64,000 nt of DNA, from the NCBI GenBank assembly GCA_039096225.1, contig JBBPEB010000017.1:545501-609500 (forward strand), written 5' to 3'. Below, in pieces: positions 33,200 to 60,413 of this stretch. A program made the position numbers and the translations under genes. A model generated the notes under the pieces. It did no database searches. It was not told the origin of the DNA and was given only the letters and a program-made list of their open reading frames with translations. The DNA is from Blastocystis sp. Blastoise. Lineage: Eukaryota > Sar > Bigyra > Opalinata > Blastocystidae. Numbering within the stretch: position 1 is the first letter of the stretch; each line of letters opens with the position of its first letter.

Positions 33200-33954
33200 T
33201 TTTTTCTTGTTTTGTAAATAATTTTTATGTAATATATATTATTAGATGTACAATGAATGATGTGCAGTTTAGAGAAGAAAATACATTGTATTTCTTATCA
33301 TTGTTCAAATGGGAGTTGATTCGTTTTTAGAGAATGTATTGTTTATTATGTTTACATAAGACATGTGCATACAGAAAAACTATAATACAGGTTTAAAAAC
33401 ATAAGAAATATATCGATAAAAAAATAAATGTAATTTAATTATAATATAAAGTATTGTATATCATTAGAGAAAGCATTTCCTTTATATGGAATATTAAAAA
33501 TAGAAGAATTCAGAATAATATTTTTGAATCAATGAAAGTTTGTTTTTATATGTATGTTAAGATTATACCTATTTAGATATATATGTTATATACATCCATG
33601 TATCAAAGTGTTTAGTTTTTAAAAATTAGAATGCACAACCCAAATTTGAAAGAGTTTTTCTTTGAAAAATAAAAAACTGGATTTTTAGGAGAAAAAAATG
33701 AATTAATTATGAATATTTTATAAATCGTGGTTTATACTAATAATCATGGAGATAATGAGAATACTAGGGGAGTGACGAAGATAACCGCAATTATTAATGA
33801 GATAGATCAATATGAATATACCCTAGAATTATCTCGGTTTACTAATGGACTTTCAGATATTTGAGAGTTCAATTCTTTTTCTATTCAAATTGGCTTGATT
33901 TCATAGCTAACTTACCTGAGAAGCGTTTTTTTAAATAGAAGATGTGTATATAAG
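33200..33954. other. Divergent promoter region of NOP58 and PP2A B
   Basis: 755 bp, relatively GC-richer and repeat-poor. It must hold both promoters. No specific element identified. Confidence 0.5.
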
Positions 33955-36011
33955 ATGACAGCTGAACAAAAGAGTGGTTGGAAATTTAGTCAATATTTTG
34001 GTGTCAAGATCAAAGTCCCTGAAATATTAGATGGTAAATATATTGGAAACTCTTATAACATAATAAATATTACTATAATGTTTTTATATTCTATAGCTGA
34101 TCTTTTATCGGCAATTGAATTTAATGATTCTGGAGAATATTTAGCTACTGGAGATCATGGTGGTAGAATCGTTGTTTTTCAAAGAACTGAGCATACGAAG
34201 GATGATACAGGAAAGAGTTCTCCTGAGTATCATTTCTTTACGGAATTTCAGAGTCATGAACCTGAGTTTGATTATTTAAGTAGTACTGAAATTCAAGAAA
34301 AAATTAATGTTATTCGATGGATCCGATCGAGTTCAAATGCTTTATTTTTATTATCTACAAATGGTATGTTTGGTGTTTTTTTTTTAATTTTTGATTTTTT
34401 TTTTTAATTTTTAATTTTTTTTTTTTTGATTTTTGATTTTTTTTTAGATAAAACAATAAAATTATGGAAGATCTATGATCGTAAGCAGCGTGCTATAACA
34501 TATCAGAATCCTGAAGATGTGAATTCATTACAAATTCCACAAGTAGTGACTATGGGTTCTACGATTACTTCACAAAATAAAAATATATATAGTCATGCTC
34601 ATACATTTAATATTAATAGTTTATCTACATTTAGTGATGGTGAAACATTCTTATCTGCAGATGATTTACGTGTGAATTTATGGAATATTGAACAAGCTAG
34701 ACAATCTTTTAGTATATATTAAATTTATTATTATTATTGTGTTTATTATGTTTATGATTATTATTGTGTTTATTTATTATTATTATTATGTTTATTATTA
34801 TTATTATATAGATATTGTGGATATAAAGCCAAGTAATATGGAGAATTTATCTGAAGTTATTACTGCTTTATCTTGTCACCCTTCCTATTGTTCTATATTT
34901 ATATATAGTACTAGTAAAGGGGATACTTCTATGTGTGACCTTAGAGTTAATTCGAGATGTACACCCGTTAAAAGTATTTAGTTTATTTATTATTTTATTT
35001 ATTATATTTAGTATTATATCTATTATTATATTTAATATATTTATTCTTTTATTTATTATATTTAGTATTATATTTATTTATTATATCTATTATTATATCT
35101 ATTATTTTATTTATTATATCTATTATTATATCTATTATTATATTTATTATATCTATTATTATATTTAATATTTTATTATTATATTTATTATTATATTTAT
35201 TATATCTATTATTATATATAGTCTATTCTATGCCCCAAGAAGATCAGAATGGCGGATTCTTCAGTGAAATTATTTCATCTATTTCTTCAAATGCTTGGTC
35301 ACGTATATATTTATTTATTATTATGTTTAATATTATATTTTATTATTCTTTTTCATTTTGTTTTTATAATAATATATATATATATATAGCTGATGGTCAG
35401 TCATTTGTAACTCGTGATTATATGTCTGTAAAACTATGGGATATACGTAATAATACACAGCCTGTGTCTATATTACCTGTTCATTCTTCTTTAGAAAATC
35501 GATTAGAATATTTATATGAAAATGAATTATTATTTGATCGATTTGGACTATGTCGTAGTTCTGATGGACATAAAGTTTGTACAGGATCTTATCAAAGCTA
35601 TTTCCAAGTATATTATTATTATTATTTTTTTATTTTTTTTATTTTTATTTTTATTTTTTTTTTTTTTTTTTATAAATTTTAAGACTTTATTATTTATACT
35701 ATTATATCTATTTATAATATATTAATTCCTTTTTAAAACACACTATATATATATTATCATCTATATAGATAATGGATATAAATACAGGAATAACTCAAAC
35801 TTATGAAGCTTCTCGTAAAAGTAAATTTAATACATTAACCAATCAAAATATGTTAAAAGGAATATCAAGTACCCCTGTAGAATATGATATTACTAACCAA
35901 GATTTCTTAAGAACTATAACTCAAGTAGCTTGGCATCCTAAAGAAGATATTATTGCTTTAAGTGGATTAAATAATTTATATATATTTACTGGAAGTAATC
36001 AAACTATTTAA
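33955..36011 (+). CDS. PP2A regulatory subunit B55 (CDC55/PPP2R2 family)
   Basis: Seven exons, six introns all GT-AG. The WD40 propeller of the B55 subunit, which directs protein phosphatase 2A to substrates at mitotic exit, is recognisable throughout: DADLLSAIEFNDSGEYLATGDHGGRIVVFQR, EPEFDYLSSTEIQEKINVIRW, FLLSTNDKTIKLWKIYDR, HTFNINSLSTFSDGETFLSADDLRVNLW, NIVDIKPSNMENLSEVI, FFSEIISSISS, SFVTRDYMSVKLWDIR and AWHPKEDIIALSGLNNLYIF near the C-terminus. Order and spacing match the family with no missing blade. Quoted segments are short pieces of one continuous spliced product of roughly 450 residues. The start is the first ATG, giving MTAEQKSGWKFSQYFG. The long first-half introns carry TTA/TATC repeats. 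Confidence 0.95.
34980..35220 (+). repeat. Imperfect TTATTATATCTA repeat in a PP2A B intron
   Basis: About 230 nt of interspersed TTATTATATTTA and TTATTATATCTA units between the exon ending CTPVK and the exon starting YSMPQED. Sense-strand U-rich, as in other introns. Confidence 0.75.
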
Positions 36012-37612
36012 AATCAATTATAAATATATAATTATATATAATTTTTTCTTATACATTCAATCTTAATCTATATATATTTATATAATTACTTTTAATTCTT
36101 ATTCATTATTTTCCTTTTGCATAAGCTTTTTCTATTCTCTCTTATGTCTTGCTTTCTTAGTTAATATATATATACATATATATAACTATTCTATTTGTTT
36201 TTATATTTGAATAAAATAATATTTTGATATATATCTTTGTTATTTCTATATATATATTATATTACTATTTTTTTTTTGATTTCCAATGATTATTTATAAA
36301 CTATATATATATATTGATTATAGTTACAACACTAGTCAATTACATATATATATATATATATATATATTAATACTACTACTACTCTCTATTGTATTCTCTA
36401 TTTATTTATTTATTTTAATTTTTTTTTTTCATTTTCTATTTTATTTATTATCAGTATATCTACATTTCAATTATCTATGTTCTTCTTTTATATATTTATA
36501 ATATTTATATATAATAATATATTCATATTTCGTTTTTATATGTAATTATTTTCATATTAATATAATTATTATTAGGATTGATTTTACATTTGCTTTTAAA
36601 ACATTATGTATATCATCTATTATTATTTCTCATGTATATATTTATACTTTTTATTATATACATTTTTTTTTTAATTTATATATGTTATATTTCTTAAACA
36701 TTTTTCTTTTTGTTTTTATTTTTTGTTTTTTGCTTTTGTAGATTTTTCTAGTAAATTATTTTTATTGGTTTATACTGTATTTATATATGTTTATATATAT
36801 ATATTTATTTTTATAATAAACTGTTACTAAAGAAATTTTTTTCTTTTAGAATACAATTATATGTATTTCTTTTTTTTTCAAAATCTATATATATATTATA
36901 TAACATGTGTTTTGTACACTTTGCTATTCTATATCTTATCTTATTTTCTTTTTTGTAATTTTCTATATCATTATACTTCATAATAGTAAACAACTTATCA
37001 TGATTTTCAATATTTATATTGTTGATTCTATTAAAAGTTTTTTTTTAGGTGTTATTCTTTCTATATACATAATACATATATCTATCTCTTTTCTATGTTA
37101 TATGTCTTATATATATAGATCCCTTTTTAAACATCCGTAATAAAAATTCTTTTTTGTTTTTTAAAGAAAAATTTTTTTATTAACTGTTATATCATCATTC
37201 GGAATACTAGTCGAACACATAATAAATCATATTCAATCATTAAAAGAATTGTCATCATCACATTCTATTGGATAAAGAGATTTTTTTTTTGTTTTTATAT
37301 AAAGTCAATGAGTCAATATACAAAAATAAATTTTAAAACATATATAAATTATCCTATCACATTTTATTTTACATAATTAAAAAAATGTTTAAATTCTATA
37401 GAAAGTTTTTTGTATATTATAAATAATTTTCAAAAATGACGTTTTAGATATAGTTTTTTCATGATTTTTTTAGTGTGGGTTTCCATGATAATTTCCCAGA
37501 AATAAAGTTTTTTTTGTAGTGAAGAAGTCAAGATATTCACGAATAAGACTTTTATACCGATTGACTTGATAACGATTTGTTGTTTTTGTTAAATAAAGTT
37601 AAAAGAAGAATA
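36012..37612. other. Intergenic region, T-rich
   Basis: 1.6 kb between two plus-strand genes. The first ~1.1 kb is T-rich with TATATA runs (3' UTR-like); the last ~450 bp is less repetitive (promoter-like). Several short open frames here have no coding character. Nothing else seen. Confidence 0.55.
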
Positions 37613-39302
37613 ATGTCAGAGCAAGAAGTAGAAATAGCAGGCCCTGTACAATCTCCTGAGGTTTCTCAAGAAGATCAATTAGAAAAATCATCTTTATTAA
37701 ATGTCGTTTATGAAAAGTTAGGTTCTATTTTATTGGAAACGTCTTTGCCTGATAATAAAACGGTTGAAGAAGATATTATGAGGAGAATTGATATAATAAG
37801 TAGACAATATAAAGATAATTTGGAAAAAGCTCAAAAGTTAGATAGTGTTCAGAAAGAAGCAAGTGATTTGAAGAAGATATGTTTGAAGTTACAAGATGAT
37901 CTTCGTAGTTATGATGGAATTGAAGGTGAATTAGAAGAATCTGAAGAACAAAATGAAAAATTGAAGAATGCTTTAAAAGCAGCAAAAGATAGTTTTGAAG
38001 CAGGTTTGAAAGAACAAAAAAATAATGAACAATTAATTATTAAATTAAGAAATGATAAGAATATGGTAGAACAACAATTATGTTTATTAAATGAAAAAAT
38101 TGATAATGAAATTCAAACAAAAGTTCGTGCAGTAGAAAAAGAGAAAGATCGTTTAGAAAAACAATTAAAAGAAAAGAATGAAGAAGTTACTGCTATTAAA
38201 CGTACTTGGGATCAAGCAAGTAAACAATTTGAAGATGAACAAAAAGTATTAAGACAATGGAAAACAAATCTTGAATATCAAGTATATTATTATATTATTA
38301 TATTATTATATTATTATATTATTATATTATTATATTATTATATTATTATATTATTATTATTATATTATTATTATATTATTATATTATTATTATTATTATA
38401 CTATAACATTATTATATATAGTTAGAAAATAGTGAAAAGACATTACAGGATATCAATGTAAAGAATTCAACTGAAATTCAACGATTAAATTTTATGATAT
38501 TAGATCAACAGAAATCAGTACAAGAATCAAAATATCAAGTTATAGAGAAAGATGCAGAATTACGTAGTTTACAAATGAATTATGATGAATTAAAGCAATC
38601 TTATGAAGATAAAATAAAAGATTTAGAATCACAAGTCATTACTTTATCCAATAAATTAAAATCTGAAAGTGAATCAAATAATTCATTATCTCAAAAAGTT
38701 GGTTCTTTTGATCAAAAACTTCAAAATCAATTAAAAGAATCAATCAGTCAAATTGAACAAAAAGATCGTGAAATTATTCGACAACAACAAAAGAATTTCG
38801 ATGAAGAAGTATATATAGAATTTTTATTTTTAATATTCATATATTATATTATATTTATTTTTTGTTTTTAATATTCATTATATAATATGTTTTATTTTTA
38901 ATATTAATAATATTATAATATAATATTTATTTTTCATATTAATAATATTATATTATATTTTAATAAATAATCTAATTATTATATATAGATATCTCGTATA
39001 AGAAAGCAGGTATCTGCATTATCTGCTGAATTAGAACAAGAACGTGCGTCAGGTCGTAAATTAAGAGATACAGTAAATAAACTTAATGATACTATAAATC
39101 ATAAAGATCAAATGATTGATGTTTTACATGGTGAAGTATTCTATATATATATATATTATCAATTTATATTTATACTCTATTATTATGATTATATCATTAT
39201 ATATAGGTTGCTGCAAAAGATGGAGAATTATTAGCAGGTAGACAACAAGTAACTAAATTATCAAGAATCTTAGCTCGAAAAATATCTCCAAATCAACAAT
39301 AA
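37613..39302 (+). CDS. Long coiled-coil protein, unrecognised
   Basis: Four exons, introns all GT-AG, about 440 residues starting MSEQEVEIAGPVQSPEVS. After a ~25-residue acidic leader a short helical segment (LLNVVYEKLGSILLETSLPD) precedes an almost uninterrupted heptad coiled coil with KDNLEKAQKLDSVQKEASDL, ELEESEEQNEKLKNALKAAK and SDKD-type charged heptads, ending VTKLSRILARKISPNQQ. No enzymatic domain or membrane span. The family was not recognised; golgin-, centrosome- or flagellum-associated coiled coils are possible on composition alone. An ATG 36 nt upstream (37577) is in frame; 37613 was chosen because the upstream residues (MLFLLNKVKRRI) look like leader sequence. Confidence 0.75.
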
Positions 39303-39510
39303 TTCTTTTCTTTTTTATGATGTTTTAATTTTTTCTCTTTTCCTCATTTTTTTTCTACATATATATATACATATTATTACTATGTTTCTATAAAAGTTAG
39401 TATTATTCATTTACTCTAAAAAAATGTTGTTTTTATTAATTATTATAATGACAATCTATTTATTATATAATAATAATTTTTAAAATATATAATAAAATCT
39501 TCATAAATGT

Positions 39511-39526
39511 GGTGTTAAAAAACACC
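39511..39526 (-). promoter_or_regulatory. Histone-type 3' stem-loop after H2B
   Basis: On the minus strand: GGTGTT, loop TTTT, AACACC: 6-bp stem and 4-nt loop, 74 nt after the H2B stop. It lies in a 33-nt block (39500-39532) identical to one after H2A. Geometry and base GG/CC pairs match the SLBP-bound histone mRNA stem-loop. Confidence 0.8.
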
Positions 39527-39599
39527 TGATTTTTTTTTTGTTATTTTTTTATTCTTTATATTATAATATATTCAATAGAAGACTATTTGACTAATTAAC

Positions 39600-40007
39600 T
39601 TACTTTCCGAGGAATTTAGTAACAGCCTTAGTACCTTCAGACATAGCGTGCTTAGCAAGTTCACCAGGGAGAACAAGGTGGACAGCAGTTTGAATTTCAC
39701 GAGTACCAAGAGTTCCCTTCTTGTTAATACGAGTAAGGTTACCAGCTTCACGGATGATTCTTTCGAAAATATCATCAACGAAAGAGTTCATGACGTTCAT
39801 AGCTCTCTTAGAGATACCACGTTCAGCATTAACTTGTCTGAGTACCTTATAGATATAAATATCATAAGTTTCAGCTCTGGCAACTCTACGCTTCTTCTTG
39901 CCTTCAACATCAGTCTTCTTTTCAGCAACCTTCTTAGCAACAGGTTCTTCAGCAGCCTTAGCAACTTCAGGTTGAGCAACAGTTTCTTCCTTCTTAGCAG
40001 GAGCCAT
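39600..40007 (-). CDS. Histone H2B
   Basis: Intronless, 135 residues. The N-terminal tail is Ala/Lys/Glu-rich ([20 protein letters not shown]). The core begins at [20 protein letters not shown] and continues through [40 protein letters not shown] and [20 protein letters not shown], the H2B histone fold and C-terminal helix with the Lys ubiquitination region (AVTKFLGK). Codons use C and G endings more than the surrounding genes, as for a highly expressed gene. It is divergent from H2A across 304 bp and has a 3' stem-loop. Lack of introns and the stem-loop fit a replication-dependent histone. Confidence 0.97.
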   Translation of the reverse strand: MAPAKKEETVAQPEVAKAAEEPVAKKVAEKKTDVEGKKKRRVARAETYDIYIYKVLRQVNAERGISKRAMNVMNSFVDDIFERIIREAGNLTRINKKGTLGTREIQTAVHLVLPGELAKHAMSEGTKAVTKFLGK

Positions 40008-40311
40008 TTCTAATTTTCAAAGTTTATAAATAAAACAAATATTTTATGATTTTTTATTCTTCTTCAAAAAACATAAAAGAACCGCCAAACATTTGTTTCT
40101 AACAAAAAGTCGATGATCCATTTTCTGGAATATTACTGGCCAAACAAAAACCATTTGCTTTTGTTTATCCAATCATATTTCATATTTTTATTTAAAATGA
40201 TTTAATTGGATAAACAAAATCCAATTGTCTTTATTCTAGAAAAAATAATAAGGCGGACTTTTTATCAAAAAAAATAATTCTTTTATTTAATAATTTAATA
40301 AAAACTGAAAA
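40008..40311. promoter_or_regulatory. Shared bidirectional H2B/H2A promoter with mirrored elements
   Basis: A perfect 15-bp inverted repeat, TTTTGTTTATCCAAT at 40159-40173 and its complement at 40205-40219, is separated by 31 nt and faces both genes; each arm ends in a CCAAT box. Further out, CCGCC at 40082-40086 (complement reads TTTGGCGG, E2F-like) and GGCGG at 40252-40256 form a second mirrored pair. The E2F and CCAAT-binding assignments rest on consensus matching only. Confidence 0.7.
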
Positions 40312-40704
40312 ATGGCTGGTAAAGGTAAAGGTGGTCGTGGTAATAGAGAAAAGACTATAAGTAGATCTGCTCGTGCTGGTTTATCCTTCCCTGTTGGTCG
40401 TATTGCTCGTTATATTCGTGATGCTAAGGTAGCTGATCGTGTTGGTGCTGGTGCTCCCGTCTATCTTGCTGCTGTTCTTGAATATTTAACTGCTGAAATT
40501 CTCGAATTAGCTGGTAACGCTGCTAAAGATAACAAGAAGAATCGTATTGTTCCTCGTCATATTCAACTTGCTGTTCGTAATGATGAAGAATTAAACCAAC
40601 TTCTTGGTAAAGTCACCATTGCTTCTGGTGGTGTTCTTCCTAATATTAATCCTTCTCTTCTTCCCGATAAGAAGGGTGAAGATGAAAAGGAAGACGAAGA
40701 ATAA
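40312..40704 (+). CDS. Histone H2A
   Basis: Intronless, 130 residues: [20 protein letters not shown] tail, then [59 protein letters not shown] and [20 protein letters not shown], the complete H2A fold with the acidic-patch residues (NDEELNQLL). The C-terminus is [17 protein letters not shown]: acidic and without an SQ[E/D]-phi motif, so it is not an H2A.X type. It is not H2A.Z either, since the core follows canonical H2A. Divergent from H2B; a 3' stem-loop follows 68 nt after the stop. Confidence 0.97.
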   Translation: MAGKGKGGRGNREKTISRSARAGLSFPVGRIARYIRDAKVADRVGAGAPVYLAAVLEYLTAEILELAGNAAKDNKKNRIVPRHIQLAVRNDEELNQLLGKVTIASGGVLPNINPSLLPDKKGEDEKEDEE

Positions 40705-40772
40705 ATTTCCTAATCAGAACTCAAGTAATAATTATATATATATATATCAAAAATAAAAAAAATAATAAATCA

Positions 40773-40788
40773 GGTGTTTTTTAACACC
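40773..40788 (+). promoter_or_regulatory. Histone-type 3' stem-loop after H2A
   Basis: GGTGTT, loop TTTT, AACACC, then ACATTT; 68 nt after the stop. Inside the 33-nt block 40767-40799 identical to the H2B copy. A closing U-A pair and UUUU loop match the known element; the third stem pair is G-C where animals have pyrimidine-purine. Confidence 0.8.
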
Positions 40789-41143
40789 ACATTTATGAAT
40801 AATTTTATCAAAAAAAGAATTGTTTTAATCATTATTTATATATTTATTATAATCAATATATATATATATTCAAATAGTAATTTAAAACTAAACAAATAAA
40901 TATATAACAATAATAATAAGAAAAGTAATTAGAAAAAGTATGTATGAAAATATTTCAAACAAAATAATCAATTACAAGAAACAGCAAGTATTTTTATATA
41001 AATATATACTATGTAAAGGAAGAAAAATTATTATCATTTTATATATTATAAGAAAACAACAAAAAGAAAATAGAAAAATTTTATTAATTTAAATTTATAG
41101 TAACTATTAAACACAAAGAAAAAAAAAGAAGAAAAATAATTAT
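40789..41143. other. Convergent 3' intergenic region
   Basis: 355 bp between the H2A stem-loop and the BEACH stop codon, very A-rich. No purine-rich element clearly shared by both histone genes was seen beyond the 33-nt block. Confidence 0.5.
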
Positions 41144-53881
<12,738 letters not shown>

Positions 53882-55945
53882 TTTGTGAAGAGCTTATTTA
53901 TATAAAATTTCTATCTTTCCACAATGGCTTTTTAGACAATTCACTTCAATAACGTACTATTATTTGCTCACAGTTCGATTATAGCTACTTTGTATTTATA
54001 GAATTGATTAATTGAAAATCGTTCATTTTAACCGTGATTATTTATGGATGTTGAATGTTAACAACTTTTTTTTCTCGTTTCCTATGGTTATTTAGAAAAT
54101 TTGAACAAAGAGAATTCTTTGACTGCCAAAAAATTTCATTATCCAATCAGATTGCGCGTTCATTTGCTGACGCCTTCAGGAAATATCAAATAATAAATAA
54201 ACATGAACAAATACTCTATAATAATCATAAAAGATGTCACTCATTACTTTACAAACACTTTTGGATAATCATAAAAAAGAAGGCTCTCCGAATGTTTATA
54301 AAAGCCACAAATTAAGATATTTTTAAATAAATAATAATAATTGTGATTATGAATAAAAAGATTAATAGACTTTGCTTCATTGTTAAGCTAAACTATTCTA
54401 ACTTTTATGTAATAAAATGATATAGGATAGGTTTCTTTTTGAAGAATTATAGACTGTTTTCACTTAACGATGTGCTAGTATTGTTTTATTTTCTAATTAG
54501 CTATTATGTATATGATAAGCTTTCTTTTAATATCTTGTGGTTCTTCTGATATTAAAGATAGTATATTTATAGAAATACAAAGAATATTTCAGAAGAAATG
54601 ACGATGTTAGTGTCGTTGCTTTATTTCTTTATGAATATTGTTCGTCAAAGTGATATGTGGCTTATTGTATATATGAAGAAAGAATGTAGGTAAGATCTAT
54701 CTGTTAGAATTCGTTAAAACAAGAATAAAAACCTAATTAGTATTCAATTGGTTTTAGGGTCAATAATATAACTCAAGTAACAATATATAATTGAAAATAA
54801 TAATGATAATATTCAAGAGCTTAAGAGAGAAAAGCTAATAAAAAAAAAATACAAATAAAAAGGTTCTAAAATCAATTTAATTATTTTATTATGATTAAAA
54901 GTGCTGTTAATATATATAGAATATTTATATTAAATATGTTTCATCCATATATATGAATAGAAACAAAACATATCAATTGAATGTATATCATTAAAAAGAA
55001 CACAAGTAAATAGTATATAACAATATAAAATAATAAATCAATTATTTGGACATATATAAATAGTTTTATAGTTAATAATGAATTTAAAAAAAGTGAAAAC
55101 TATAATATCACATTTAAAATATAACAAGAGAAATAATTTTGAATATATAAATAGTTTAAAAAAAAAGTATGTGAAACATAAAAAAATGAAAGAGGAAAAT
55201 AACAAACAATGAAACTAAAAGAATAAAAAAAAATCAAACTATATATGTTAAAACTATAAAAAAAAATGTTTTTATTAAACTATATATTTTTATATACACT
55301 ATATATATATAATAATAATAGAAGAGAATTGAAAAAATATATACATATATAGTAAAAAGAAATTTTGAAATTATATATATATATGTAAATATAAAGTAAA
55401 AATATTAGAAAATGAAATGAATGTGTAATAAAATAAGTTATGTATATATAGATTAATATATAGAAATAGAATAAGAAATCAGGAGTACTGACTTTATATT
55501 TATATAGAGGAATAGAAACAAAAAATATATAAAAAAGAGGAATAAAAAAAAATGAGAATAATTAAGAAAAAAGAAATAAAAAAAAAATATGTATATTATT
55601 GATATAGTATATATAAAGAGAGAAAATAGAATATAGTATAGAATGATATAATTGAAATGTTTAAAAAAAGAAAAGAAAGAAATACTAAAAAAAAAAGTAG
55701 AATAATTATAAATATGAAATTATTCAATAAAAACATCAAAAAACAAACACTATAATGATATAGGATGATAAGAAATAAAAATATATAAATAAATATATAT
55801 ATATAAGAAATTGATTTGATCTAATATATATTAAAACTTCAAAAATATATATAATAGATATAGATAAAAATAGGTTTATATATATAACAGATATAGATAT
55901 AAATAGGTATATATATATATATAGAATATATATATATAGAGTAAC

Positions 55946-56013
55946 AATACACCACAACAATCACACACATAAAGTGATCAGAGCACAAGCTATTGCAGGG
56001 GACAGTCAGAAAT
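55946..56013. ncRNA. GC-richer island, candidate non-coding RNA or 3' element
   Basis: About 68 bp with ordinary base composition (for example GAGCACAAGCTATTGCAGGG) inside more than 1 kb of extreme AT. It has no open frame of note. AT-rich genomes often reveal structured RNA genes this way, but I could not match it to a known RNA, so the call is only a flag. Confidence 0.2.
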
Positions 56014-56016
56014 CAA

Positions 56017-56098
56017 GATATAGATGAAGATGAAGATAAATATAGATAAAGATGAAGATGAAGATGAAGATGAAGATAAATATAGATGAAGATGAAAT
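56017..56098. repeat. Imperfect GATGAA hexamer repeat
   Basis: About a dozen GATGAA/GATAAA/TATAGA units, just downstream of the CAP-Gly gene stop. No open frame connects it to a gene. Confidence 0.75.
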
Positions 56099-56194
56099 AT
56101 ATAAAAAGAAAATGAAGAAACATATTTATAAACTAGTATGAAAATATATATATGTATATAATTAAAGGCAAAGTACAGTTAGGAAGTCAAATAA

Positions 56195-59525
<3,331 letters not shown>

Positions 59526-60413
59526 ATTATCGACTAAATTCTTCTTATAGTATTCTTGTATATATTTATAACAATAAATGCAAATAGGCTCACTAATTTA
59601 ATACTTTATCTTTCAAAAAACCTTTAGTTTACAGAATGATTTTTAAAAATCCCTGTATGAATCGATGTTCTTTTTTTTCTGCCCTATTTTTTCAATTTCT
59701 TCCAGATTTTTCACGAATTTTTAAATGCTATTTTTTGGTACTATAATCTTACAGACACTTTATAGATCAATACTATTTTATTTCTAATATCCTTATAATA
59801 TCTATTTAATCCAGTTTTTCCTTGTGAAATCGAAATTCAATTACATACTGATTTTTTAATTACACATAAATATTCAATAATAAGTCATAGATGTTTCTTG
59901 AAGACTTTCATGATGCAATGAATTCTTTAGAAGCATATAAAGATCATTCATTTTTATATACAAGAAAGACTTTTGAATACATTGATTCATTATTTGACTA
60001 TTTGCATCTAGCATAAAATGTTGATGCTTCTCATAAAGAAGAATATTGATAATTAAAGAAAGTGAAAAAGAATTTCAATTTTCAAGGCTTAATAATACTT
60101 ATTTTAAGTATTTAATGGATATAAATTATTGCAATTGTGATGAGAACAAAATATATGAATATAATAAAAAGAGTGAAGAACAATTGAGTATTTGTTTTTC
60201 AGTATTTCACAAATAATTTATATTTTTATCAATATATTACATATCTGTTGTTTAATAGCAACATGATTAGCTTTAGCAAACATAAATAGACACCTAAAAA
60301 TAGGAAAAATAAAATTCAAAATGAAAAAAACAAAATATCAGTATGAAAAATGAGAAAAACGAGAAAAAATGGGTTTGAATTTTTAAATAAAAAAAGTCTT
60401 TATTTATACTCGA
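59526..60413. other. Divergent promoter region of CAP-Gly and NUF2 genes
   Basis: 888 bp between two divergent starts. It contains a short protein-like open frame (separate entry). Otherwise repeat-poor; no specific element recognised. Confidence 0.5.
59891..60016 (+). pseudogene. Short protein-like open frame, possibly a decayed gene fragment
   Basis: 41 codons from MFLEDFHDAMNSLEAYKDHS to DYLHLA then TAA. The residues look like a real helical protein, not a translated repeat, and after the stop the same frame continues NVDASHKEEY before two more stops. That pattern suggests an eroded coding sequence. No family recognised; chance remains possible at this length. Confidence 0.3.

Larger units (their letters stand above)
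53882..56194. other. Intergenic region between BEACH and CAP-Gly genes
   Basis: 2.3 kb. The left ~900 bp is more balanced and promoter-like, with TTATCCAATCA at 54139-54149 (same 11-mer as the histone promoter) and GCGCG at ~54154. From ~54800 to 55940 it is extremely A-rich, like a 3' region. A GC-richer island and a GATGAA repeat lie at its right end (separate entries). An 86-codon open frame at 54055-54315 was not accepted. Confidence 0.5.

Noticed and set aside
36286-37140. Several short hydrophobic open frames in the 36.0-37.6 kb gap.
   Set aside because: They translate T-rich 3'-UTR-like sequence and contain TATATA runs; no conserved feature.
39648-40013. 121-codon frame antisense to H2B.
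   Set aside because: Shadow of the histone gene; the same applies to the other frames overlapping H2B.
54055-54315. 86-codon open frame on the plus strand upstream of the BEACH gene.
   Set aside because: No family, no upstream or splice context, and residue content typical of chance frames in promoter-like sequence.
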